Assembly: GCA_021774735.1 (NCBI GenBank) | Contig: JAJFIS010000047.1 | Location: 1 to 64,000, forward strand | From: Alphaproteobacteria bacterium | Lineage (GTDB): Bacteria; Pseudomonadota; Alphaproteobacteria; Sphingomonadales; Kordiimonadaceae | DNA: 64,000 nt | Reading direction: 5' to 3' | Part shown: positions 38,302 to 45,351 of the stretch, piece after piece | How positions within the stretch are numbered: the first letter of the stretch is position 1 | Layout: each line of letters begins with the position of its first letter | Made by a program: the position numbers and the translations under genes | Notes under the pieces: generated by a model | Databases searched by the model: none | The model's input: the letters and a program-made list of their open reading frames with translations, nothing else | Told to the model about the DNA's origin: nothing

Positions 38302-39639
38302 TTATTTTTTATTAGTATCTCTAAATCTTTTTGCCCAGCCCGACAATTCTTTATGCTTAGAGCGTGTCAAAGCAAGCGCGTCGGCGTCAACATCTTTGGT
38401 CACCACACTCCCCGCCCCAACAATGGCACCAGCCCCTACTGTGACCGGAGCTACCAAAGCGGTATTAGAGCCAATGAAAGCGCCAGCACCAATAGTAGTT
38501 TGGTATTTGTTAAAGCCATCATAATTACAAGTGATGGTGCCTGCGCCGATATTTGCCTTCGCCCCAACTGTAGCATCACCAATATAGCTGAGATGATTTA
38601 CTTTAGCACCAGCCTCAATCGTAGCCTTTTTGACTTCACAGAAATTGCCCACTTTAGCGCCTTCATGCAAATCAGCGCCAGGACGCAACCGCGCAAAAGG
38701 CCCAATTTGGCAATCATCGGCAATTTTCGCTTCCTGAATATGGGAAAAGGCGTTGATGCGCACAGCGTTACCGACCTTCACACCGGGACCAAAATATACG
38801 TTAGGCTCTACCACAACATCATGACCCAACACAGTGTCGGTGGAGAAATACACGGTCAGCGGATCAATGAGCGTCGCGCCCGCCGCCATCGCAGCCGCCC
38901 GCGCGCGGTTTTGGAAAATATTTTCTGCCACTGCAAGCTCCGCCCGGCTATTAACGCCCATCACATCGGCCTCACTGGCTTCCACGGTTACAACGCGGTC
39001 CCCCGCCGCCCTTGCAATTGCAACGATATCGGTCAGATAATATTCACTCGCGGCATTATCATTATCGGTGGCGTCTAAATAATCAAATAACTTGCTGCCA
39101 TCCACGGCCATTATGCCGCTATTGCAAAAATTGATTGCACGCTCAATCTCGCTAGCATCCTTAAACTCAACAATACGCTCCAAACTTCCATCCTCAGCTG
39201 TCACCAAGCGTCCATAAGCCCCCGTGTCCAAAGGTTTAAACCCTAGAACCACCAGTGATGGGGCGTCATCCGCCGATCTAGCTTCAATCATGGCAGTCAG
39301 AACTGATTGTGGCACCAGAGGCACATCACCATATAAGATCAGTATAGTGCCAGAGAAGCCTTTCAGCGCATCCTTTGCCATCATAACGGCATGGCCCGTG
39401 CCAAGTTGTGGCTCTTGCACAACAAACTCTGCTCCCGACACTGCTCTTTCGACTTGCTCGCGCCCTGCCCCCACGACCATCACTTGTTTTTCAGCGCCCA
39501 ATTGCTCTAATTGGTCAGTAAGGTGCAACACCATTGGCTTATTTCCAATGGGATGGAGCACCTTATGCAGCTCCGATTTCATACGGGTACCCTTACCTGC
39601 GGCCAGAATAATGGCGGCTACGCCCAAGTTTGCCATAAC
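38302..39639 (-). CDS. glmU: Bifunctional UDP-N-acetylglucosamine pyrophosphorylase / GlcN-1-P acetyltransferase
   Basis: 445 residues from the ATG with GGAGGATT upstream. The uridyltransferase domain opens VAAIILAAGKGTRMKSELHK; the left-handed beta-helix acetyltransferase domain shows hexapeptide repeats and SHIQEAKIADDCQIGPFARL, EVKKATIEAGAKVNHLSYIG, NIGAGTITCNYDGFNKYQT and GAFIGSNTALVAPV. It makes UDP-GlcNAc, a precursor for wall and exopolysaccharide. It is coupled with glmS. Confidence 0.97.
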   Translation of the reverse strand, partial: VMANLGVAAIILAAGKGTRMKSELHKVLHPIGNKPMVLHLTDQLEQLGAEKQVMVVGAGREQVERAVSGAEFVVQEPQLGTGHAVMMAKDALKGFSGTILILYGDVPLVPQSVLTAMIEARSADDAPSLVVLGFKPLDTGAYGRLVTAEDGSLERIVEFKDASEIERAINFCNSGIMAVDGSKLFDYLDATDNDNAASEYYLTDIVAIARAAGDRVVTVEASEADVMGVNSRAELAVAENIFQNRARAAAMAAGATLIDPLTVYFSTDTVLGHDVVVEPNVYFGPGVKVGNAVRINAFSHIQEAKIADDCQIGPFARLRPGADLHEGAKVGNFCEVKKATIEAGAKVNHLSYIGDATVGAKANIGAGTITCNYDGFNKYQTTIGAGAFIGSNTALVAPVTVGAGAIVGAGSVVTKDVDADALALTRSKHKELSGWAKRFRDTNKK

Positions 39640-39741
39640 GTAAATCCTCCCCGGATCAAAAGTGGCTGACAAGTCTTTATAGAATCTGCCATAACCATGA
39701 AACTATTTCTATCTTGAATTCACTATTGGCAGCAAATTATT

Positions 39742-40404
39742 ATGACATTGTTAACCGTAAACAAAATTATCTTCGACCTTGATGGTACTTTGATCAATAC
39801 CGCCCCTGACCTAACGGCTGCAATGAACCATGTTCTTGTGCAAATTGGTAGGGCAAAGGTGGCGGAAGAACATGTCCGCAATATGGTGGGGTTAGGCGCC
39901 CGAAAAATGCTGGAAACTGGCCTGATGCATACAGGCGGTATGGACGGTCATGACCTAGTGCAATTGCACCAAGCTTTCTTAGTTTATTACGCCGACAATC
40001 TAGCGAATAAATCCGTTCTATATGATGGTTGTTTAGACATGCTTGAAGATTTGAAAAATGCGAACATGCAGCTTGCTATATGTACTAACAAGCCAATTGC
40101 ACTCGCCTTACCTCTTGTTAAAGAATTTGGACTAACTGGTTATTTTCACACAATAAAAGGCGGAGATAGTTTCAAATATAATAAACCTGATGGTCGCCAT
40201 ATCCTAAGCACCGCTATGGAGCTGATGGGCAATGGCAACATTGTCATGATTGGTGATAGTATCAGCGATATAAGTGCTGCCAAAAATGCCAAAGTGCCGT
40301 CCATTGGTGTTAGCTTTGGCTATAGTGACCCCCCTGTGGCGGAGCTTGGGCCAGATTATATGGTTGATACGCTGAATGAGATTCCACCTCTGATGGGGCT
40401 ATAA
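39742..40404 (+). CDS. gph: Phosphoglycolate phosphatase-like HAD hydrolase
   Basis: 220 residues of the HAD superfamily: motif I FDLDGTLINTAPDL, motif II AICTNKP, Lys in FKYNKPDGRH and motif III IGDSISDISAAKNA. The cap sequence MNHVLVQIGRAKVAEEHVRN and the GLGARKML segment match Gph, which removes 2-phosphoglycolate. It is divergent from glmU and convergent with the nucleotidyltransferase gene (7-bp gap). Confidence 0.88.
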   Translation: MTLLTVNKIIFDLDGTLINTAPDLTAAMNHVLVQIGRAKVAEEHVRNMVGLGARKMLETGLMHTGGMDGHDLVQLHQAFLVYYADNLANKSVLYDGCLDMLEDLKNANMQLAICTNKPIALALPLVKEFGLTGYFHTIKGGDSFKYNKPDGRHILSTAMELMGNGNIVMIGDSISDISAAKNAKVPSIGVSFGYSDPPVAELGPDYMVDTLNEIPPLMGL

Positions 40405-40411
40405 TCGCATC

Positions 40412-41455
40412 TCACTTTAAATGCATGCGCTTTACATGCTTTTGCCAATAATGACGCAGAAGGTGCCTCATTGACATTGCGGTAAACTGTGACCGGATAA
40501 GCCAAAATTTCCCCGTAATATAAGACACCGGATTTGATGCCCCTTTAAGGCTAATATTCACCATAAAAGCCATGAAGCTGCGAGAAAATCTAAACCCAAG
40601 CTGGGTATTCAGCTCTGCCATAACTTTATTTGGGGTAACGCTTGGGTAAATTCTCTCTAAAGCATCAAGCGCAATAGCAAGGGGCCATAAAAGCCCAATA
40701 TCCTTAGCCCTGCCAATCAATCTATCCCAATCATTCTGGCTAAGGGCATTCGCGAGATCATAAAACTCGATTAAACTGCGCACAGGTGTTTGAAAATCAC
40801 TCGCGTAAAAACTATGCAGTGCCGAGTGCAAAAATATGTCCACATTGCTGAGGGCAAAAAGGCCTGTCGTTCCCACCTGTTGAAGTTCTTTTATCAGCAT
40901 ATCTGTCGGCACTTGGACAGGACTTGTCAGGGGCGACAGAGCATGGTGAACATCTATAATTGTGTGACGTTTGTTGTGCACCAAAGGGGGCAATTCATGC
41001 ATCAAATTACGGTAATAGGCTTGATCATACGCATTTTTATTCTTTGCGAGCCAACCCCAGCCATTTTCATGCAATATATTTTCTGTTTCCTGCAAATCTT
41101 TGCGTGGCACAAGTATATCCAAATCAGATACGCGCCTGCCTCTTGCTACCCGCATTGAAAGGGCGCTGTAAGCACCCCCTTTAAGCAAAATGACCGGGAA
41201 GGATACTGCACTGAACAATCGTGCTATCTCAAAGATCTCGTAGGATAAAACAGCCGCTTCATAGGTTGCCATACTCTGGCTAAACTCATATTTAAAGCCG
41301 AAAACACTGTGACTGGTTATTTGACACTCACCATCAAACCTTGCCAAGACATGTCGTGGCTCGCACCATTCAATAAATTTATTGAGCCTTGCCTCATCCA
41401 TAGACGGAAGAAACCCATCTGACACCCATTTCAAATATTCCACCACTTCGGTCAT
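40412..41455 (-). CDS. Nucleotidyltransferase family protein (NTP_transf_5-like) of the HprK-A gene set
   Basis: 347 residues. The middle contains LLKGGAYSALSMRVARGRRV then SDLDILVPRKD, the G-S/D-x-D pattern of pol-beta-type nucleotidyltransferases as found in the uncharacterised PF14907-like family (the conserved 'lLKG...y....R...DiDlLv'). Further conserved points are HHALSP and ALHSF. It overlaps the HprK-like gene by 4 bp (ATGA). Such proteins recur beside HprK-related kinase and PqqD-like genes in exosortase-bearing proteobacteria; the transferred group and acceptor are unknown. Confidence 0.8.
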   Translation of the reverse strand: MTEVVEYLKWVSDGFLPSMDEARLNKFIEWCEPRHVLARFDGECQITSHSVFGFKYEFSQSMATYEAAVLSYEIFEIARLFSAVSFPVILLKGGAYSALSMRVARGRRVSDLDILVPRKDLQETENILHENGWGWLAKNKNAYDQAYYRNLMHELPPLVHNKRHTIIDVHHALSPLTSPVQVPTDMLIKELQQVGTTGLFALSNVDIFLHSALHSFYASDFQTPVRSLIEFYDLANALSQNDWDRLIGRAKDIGLLWPLAIALDALERIYPSVTPNKVMAELNTQLGFRFSRSFMAFMVNISLKGASNPVSYITGKFWLIRSQFTAMSMRHLLRHYWQKHVKRMHLK

Positions 41456-42375
41456 GGGAGGTCCCCCATCTCTGTCGCGATCTCTTCAACCAATTTTACA
41501 CCGCTTGCCAGATCAGGATAGCGGATATCAAATGCTTTGATCTTGCTACCCATGCTGGTTAGAGCATCAAAAGCTCGCTCCCCCATCAGCTCATAATTAC
41601 TTGATGATAAAATTAGCTTCATTACCGCATCGGCATTGGTATGTGAAATTCGGTCGGCGGTCGCCCCAGGTGAATAGAATGGAAAAATAACTGCCCTTGG
41701 AATTTTATGGTTGGAAATTCCAGCAATCGCGGCATCATTGGGGGGCAAATAACCAAGGCGCCCTTTGGGTGTACCATCTAGCTTTATCGATACACATCCA
41801 ACACCGCCAAGTTTGTCAATGATTTCAACTGACTCGTTCTTAAGTGAAATTGGTCGTGGGTAAGGAACCACCATACCAGTGGCAGGGTCAAGCAAGCCAA
41901 ATTCATCGGATAGATGTTGATACCCTGCGAGTACCAAACCGGCTGTCATCGTGCTTTTCCCGCTGCCCGATTGCGCAGGGAATAAATAGCTGCCCTCCCC
42001 AATGCCAATGGAGGCCGCATGAAAAGTGGTAAAACTGGCATTCTTCAACGCTACTTGTAAATTCAAGCCCATCTCTAATGCCAATGCGGCTTGTATTGCG
42101 GGCAGAGGCTGCATCAATTTGTCAAAACCAACATCAGGATATGCTTGACGGCGAATATGTCGGCGGAAAAAATTAGGTGCGCTAACTCCAGTATCAAAAT
42201 GTGATGGTCTTTCATCATCGATATGCTGAAAGGCCCCATATAATTTTGAAACTGCTTTTTCTATCTCTGGCATTGAACTGCGGATGCGTGTTTGAAATGG
42301 CCCAAGCTGGACTTTCAAGCCCTGCCCACGCAAAAATTTCCTCAAAGCTTGTCTGGAAAGTGCATTAACTTTCAT
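41452..42375 (-). CDS. HprK-related kinase A
   Basis: 307 residues from the ATG at 42375. A P-loop YLFPAQSGSGKSTMTAGLVL is followed by LSDEFGLLDPATGMVVPYPR-type elements, as in the C-terminal half of HPr kinase/phosphorylase, but the N-terminal domain and the HPr-kinase signature for bifunctional activity are missing. The family (HprK-related kinase A) is found with a small PqqD-like protein and a nucleotidyltransferase, and usually lacks a linked HPr. Its stop overlaps the start of the nucleotidyltransferase by 4 bp. The substrate is unknown; the neighbouring Tat-signal protein is a candidate. Confidence 0.82.
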   Translation of the reverse strand: MKVNALSRQALRKFLRGQGLKVQLGPFQTRIRSSMPEIEKAVSKLYGAFQHIDDERPSHFDTGVSAPNFFRRHIRRQAYPDVGFDKLMQPLPAIQAALALEMGLNLQVALKNASFTTFHAASIGIGEGSYLFPAQSGSGKSTMTAGLVLAGYQHLSDEFGLLDPATGMVVPYPRPISLKNESVEIIDKLGGVGCVSIKLDGTPKGRLGYLPPNDAAIAGISNHKIPRAVIFPFYSPGATADRISHTNADAVMKLILSSSNYELMGERAFDALTSMGSKIKAFDIRYPDLASGVKLVEEIATEMGDLP

Positions 42376-42407
42376 TGTAGGCAACCCAAATCAAGCGGTG
42401 GGCATTG

Positions 42408-42680
42408 TCACTTTGATATTTGAACAAGGCCACAGGCTTCCAGTTCTGAAACAGCCCGTTCAGCCATCTCTGGAGCACATTCTTCCCCACTTAACCCTAG
42501 TCGTTCAAGTGTTATTTGATGTAATTCTTCTATTTTCAGTGATGTCTTGCTTAAGGCGATCAAAACTTCATGGGAATAAAAATTCAAGAAATGGGTTTTG
42601 CCCGAAAGGCGGTTGAAAACAATATATACATCTTCAATCTCTTGAATTTTAAAATGTTTTTGATCCGCAATATAGTACAT
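42408..42680 (-). CDS. PqqD-like peptide chaperone of the HprK-A system
   Basis: 90 residues: IQEIEDVYIVFNRLSGKTHF followed by LNFYSHEVLIALSKTSLKIEE with a winged-helix shape, and the acidic C-terminal helix PEMAERAVSELEACGLVQI. This is the PqqD fold, known to bind precursor peptides for modifying enzymes in RiPP systems. The ATG at 42680 (AAAAGGG upstream) is preferred over a TTG two codons earlier. It sits between the Tat-signal gene and the kinase gene in one operon. Confidence 0.8.
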   Translation of the reverse strand: MYYIADQKHFKIQEIEDVYIVFNRLSGKTHFLNFYSHEVLIALSKTSLKIEELHQITLERLGLSGEECAPEMAERAVSELEACGLVQISK

Positions 42681-42701
42681 AAGCAAAAACCCTTTTGCTT
42701 A

Positions 42702-43223
42702 TTACGAATCACCATGTCCGAAAGACGTAAACGATACGACGCAGGATACGCCAGGCAAATTCAAATCCATGCTCAATGTATTTTGTACCACTTCCCAATA
42801 AGCTTGCTGGCCATAGGTGGCGCTACCATCACCATATTCCTGTGCATTAAAGGGTGTAATGTCATCACTATAATAAAAGCCCTCTGGCACCGAAGTGGTA
42901 AAGTCTATTCCTTCTTTCACCTTATCAATTGCATCATTCACGTCCTTATCATCATCGGACATTTCATCTTTTCTAATTCTATCGATCGCATCTTGGTCAC
43001 TAAGTTCCAAATACCACCCCTGGCCAGAACCATCAGAATAAATGACGTAAAAGCTTGGCGGCATAACTGTACAGGTCGTAGAATGTAATACCCCTGAAGC
43101 CGAGGCTTTAGCCGTAATGACCATTGGTAAGCTGACGGCACCTAGTTTCAAAAGAGTGCGCCGTGATTCAAGTTTTGATTCATCATGCTGCATACTGGTA
43201 ACTTTCTTTTCAAGATCGCTCAT
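42702..43223 (-). CDS. Tat-signal exported protein, candidate substrate of the HprK-A/PqqD system
   Basis: 173 residues from the ATG of SDLEKKVTSMQHDESKLESR. A twin-arginine signal (SRRTLLKLGAVSLPMVITAK, RR at 21-22) ends near ASA (40-42). The mature region begins GVLHSTTCTVMPPSFYVIYS and includes a charged helix rich in Asp and Lys (MSDDDKDVNDAIDKVKEG) and a second Cys near the C-terminus (GVSCVVSF), so a disulfide is possible. I know no family for the mature part. It is first in an operon with the PqqD-like protein, HprK-like kinase and nucleotidyltransferase and has a sigma-54-like promoter upstream; export of a folded, perhaps modified, protein would fit. Confidence 0.65.
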   Translation of the reverse strand: MSDLEKKVTSMQHDESKLESRRTLLKLGAVSLPMVITAKASASGVLHSTTCTVMPPSFYVIYSDGSGQGWYLELSDQDAIDRIRKDEMSDDDKDVNDAIDKVKEGIDFTTSVPEGFYYSDDITPFNAQEYGDGSATYGQQAYWEVVQNTLSMDLNLPGVSCVVSFTSFGHGDS

Positions 43224-43354
43224 GGAAAATCCACTACATTCAATCATATTAGCTCATTTTGCGTAATGAAGAAAATAAAACTGCATATAATTAAAGTCTG
43301 ATTGCTCAAATTTCTTGTATATAATTTCTTCTTTCAACATTTAGTATAGATTAT

Positions 43355-43369
43355 GCAATTATCGAACCA
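43355..43369 (-). promoter_or_regulatory. Sigma-54 (-24/-12) promoter-like site for the Tat-protein operon
   Basis: The minus strand reads TGGTTCGATAATTGC: GG and GC separated by 10 nt, with TTGC matching the -12 consensus exactly and two mismatches in the -24 element. Transcription would start near 43343, about 120 bp before the Tat-protein ATG. Confidence 0.5.
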
Positions 43370-43845
43370 GTTTCAATTAACCATAAATATCAACACCTTA
43401 ACTTCAGTTTCACTTATAATCTGTAAAGAATTCTGACACATATCATATTGTGGCACAGTTATTACTGATCAAATTTCAATATATCGGAATGGATTATATC
43501 TTCGAAGGTCCTAGTCTCTATTAAATTTAAAACATATAAAATACATCAAAGTTCAAATCCAGCCTTACAAAAATGTAAAAAATTGACAAATATTACCAAA
43601 GGAAATTCTTAAAGAAACTCTAAAGAAAAGATGCTATTTCAACAATATTTGGCAATAGAAGAAGCATATATTCATTCATTAATAGATTAAAATCGCCTTT
43701 TAGGAGATTTCTATTTGGGCTTTTCAATGGTTAATAAATTGTTATGTCAGAAATCTTTACATTATCAATCTTATTTATAATCAATTTCATGTTTAATATA
43801 ATTTTAACCAATCTAACATATTGTAATCACTATATAAGTAGTAAC
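43370..43845. other. AT-rich divergent regulatory region
   Basis: This 476-bp stretch between two divergent sigma-54-like promoters has no convincing gene. It contains TGTAAAGAATTCTGACA (43422-43438) and the similar TGTAAAAAATTGACA (43574-43588), the latter overlapping an inverted repeat TTACAAAAATGTAA (43566-43579). Upstream activator sites for a sigma-54 enhancer protein would be expected here, and these words are candidates. A 71-codon ORF at 43744-43959 has poor composition and no ribosome site and is not called. Confidence 0.4.
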
Positions 43846-43860
43846 TGGCAAGATACTTGC
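43846..43860 (+). promoter_or_regulatory. Sigma-54 (-24/-12) promoter for the EIIITP-repeat protein gene
   Basis: TGGCAAGATACTTGC fits the consensus TGGCAC-N5-TTGC with GG and GC separated by 10 nt and only one mismatch in the core. Transcription would start near 43872, giving a leader of about 90 nt before the ATG at 43965. XrtA-associated genes are known to be controlled by the PrsK/PrsR pair and RpoN, which supports the reading. Confidence 0.65.
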
Positions 43861-43964
43861 TTATTTGATGTTACTGTCGTTAACTTTTCAAAAGTCAGGC
43901 AACTAGAGAAAGTGCGGCATGGGCGGGAAACCCTTTTAACCATCAGGCAAAGAGGCTAAACGAA

Positions 43965-44489
43965 ATGTTAAAAAATAACGAGCGCGAAAAAGAGAGAATG
44001 TCTATGCGCGAATCTGTGTTTTTGTGGGTAGGTGGCGCAGTATTTGGGTGGGCCCTATTAATGGTGTCTGTTTATAATGTGGTACGATTTGATGATCCAA
44101 CACAAGTGGGTCCGCAAACAATTGCAGAGGCAGAAGCCGAACGATTGAATGAAATTCTTCCTGCTGCTGGTACCATGCCAGAGAGCCAATTTGAGACAGA
44201 AGAAATTATCATCACGCCAGAAGATGTGGATACAGAAGAAGATTCTGGTGAACAGCCCATGGACGAGGAAACAGATGATGATCCAGATGCAAATACTTCC
44301 GGTTTAAATGCTTTATCTCCTGCAGCTGGGAATATGTCATCTGACAGTGCTTTCACTATGGATGAAATAATCATAACCCCATCACAGGCAGAAAGCTTTA
44401 ATGCTCTTCTACCGAATGCCGGACAGCCCATGTCAGACAGTGCTTTTACGATGGATGAAATAATCATTACACCTGCTGATGCTGGCTAG
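43965..44489 (+). CDS. Membrane-anchored protein with three EIIITP repeats, unknown function
   Basis: 174 residues. After a short charged N-terminus there is one membrane segment (about 18-40, VFLWVGGAVFGWALLMVSVY). The rest is acidic and mostly disordered in composition and contains three copies of a unit that opens with (L/F)N-x-(I/L)-x-P-x-A-G and ends with (E/D)EIIITP: 61-85, 114-139 and 145-170. The last two copies share SDSAFTMDEIIITP exactly. No family is recognised. AGAGG precedes the ATG, a sigma-54-like promoter lies upstream and a terminator follows, so it is a single-gene transcript beside the exosortase locus. The repeats could be a docking or modification site; this is inference. 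Confidence 0.75.
   Translation: MLKNNEREKERMSMRESVFLWVGGAVFGWALLMVSVYNVVRFDDPTQVGPQTIAEAEAERLNEILPAAGTMPESQFETEEIIITPEDVDTEEDSGEQPMDEETDDDPDANTSGLNALSPAAGNMSSDSAFTMDEIIITPSQAESFNALLPNAGQPMSDSAFTMDEIIITPADAG
44145..44476 (+). repeat. Three in-frame repeats in the EIIITP protein gene
   Basis: The coding units starting at LNEILPAAG, LNALSPAAG and FNALLPNAG are about 75-80 nt each. Units two and three are close to identical around GACAGTGCTTT...ATGGATGAAATAATCAT, showing recent internal duplication; unit one is more diverged and separated by an acidic spacer. Confidence 0.8.
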
Positions 44490-44518
44490 CATCAACTAAA
44501 ATATAATGAAGAGACCTA

Positions 44519-44553
44519 ATGCCCTGATCATGCTGATTGGGGCTTTATTTTTG
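44519..44553 (+). terminator. Terminator downstream of the EIIITP-repeat gene
   Basis: GCCC...ATCA (44520-44529) pairs with TGAT...GGGC (44533-44542) with a small internal mismatch, followed by TTTATTTTTG. It lies 30 bp after the stop codon. Confidence 0.6.
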
Positions 44554-44577
44554 CTCGCTTCAAATATTGGCCAAAAT

Positions 44578-45351
44578 CTATTTCTTTAGATCTTTGAGCA
44601 TGCGAGAAACAAACTTAATAGGAATAGCATATGATATGCCCGTGGCCTCGCCCAATCCATTCTCTCGGGTTTTTCGAATGAAAGCGGCGTTCAATACTGC
44701 CACAACCATTCCTGTATCTGGTTCATAAATGGGACTTCCGCTGTTCCCAGGATAGGATGTTATATCAAGCTGATAAATAATAAATCGTTCTCGGCGAATT
44801 ATTGCTGGTGTTAAATAACGAGCATTTTGTTGCGGAATGACATTCGGCGCATGCGCTGAAATAATCCCACGGTGGGTAACGGGATATAAGCCAAGCACCT
44901 GCCCTAACGGGAATCCGGTCATGGCAATATCGGAACCTTCAGCAATAGTATAAGCGCTTGAAGCTAGCCTAAGAGGCTTTAAGCTATTTGCCTCTTCAAT
45001 ACGCAGCAACGCCAAATCATACAGCGGCGAGGAACTTGCTATTGTTGCTTCATATATCTTTGCATTTTCGCCGCGCCCTGTGAGGATTGCAAGCCGCCCT
45101 GTTGTTGCGCCTTGTTCAAAGGCCTCAATCACATGGAAATTTGTCGCAATAAACGAACCATCGCCCACCACAAAACCAGTACCAACAATTTTAGCCTTGG
45201 GCTGCGCTAGAGGGTCATAATTAACTATAGCAACGATGCTTCCTCTAATTTCAGCTAATGTTTGTGGCAAATCATTGGCTTGAGCAGCAATCCCCATCCA
45301 GAAAAAACAAATTGCTATGATTAATAAACGGCTAAAATTAAGCATTACCAT
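44578..45351 (-). CDS. Trypsin-like serine protease, secreted, in the exosortase operon
   Basis: 257 residues. A signal peptide (FSRLLIIAICFFWMGIAAQA) is followed by a single chymotrypsin-fold domain with the triad visible: His73 in ATNFHVIEAF, Asp112 in PLYDLALLRI and Ser204 in SYPGNSGSPIY. There is no PDZ domain, so it differs from HtrA/DegP. Its start overlaps the end of the amidotransferase gene, making it the last gene of the operon. It could process exported proteins of the system; the target is unknown. Confidence 0.82.
   Translation of the reverse strand: MVMLNFSRLLIIAICFFWMGIAAQANDLPQTLAEIRGSIVAIVNYDPLAQPKAKIVGTGFVVGDGSFIATNFHVIEAFEQGATTGRLAILTGRGENAKIYEATIASSSPLYDLALLRIEEANSLKPLRLASSAYTIAEGSDIAMTGFPLGQVLGLYPVTHRGIISAHAPNVIPQQNARYLTPAIIRRERFIIYQLDITSYPGNSGSPIYEPDTGMVVAVLNAAFIRKTRENGLGEATGISYAIPIKFVSRMLKDLKK

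Noticed and set aside
38353-39078. Long ORF antisense to glmU
   Set aside because: Its reading frame is a shadow of the glmU coding sequence and it shows no family signature.
42570-43088. 172-codon plus-strand ORF opposite the Tat-signal gene
   Set aside because: It has a poor start context and overlaps the better supported Tat-protein and PqqD-like genes entirely.
43452-43468. TGGCAC in the AT-rich gap as a sigma-54 -24 element
   Set aside because: The -24 half is perfect but 10 nt after GG there is AC rather than GC, and no gene follows at a sensible distance.
43744-43959. 71-codon plus-strand ORF before the EIIITP gene
   Set aside because: It has no ribosome site, has the composition of translated AT-rich DNA and contains the sigma-54-like promoter of the real gene.
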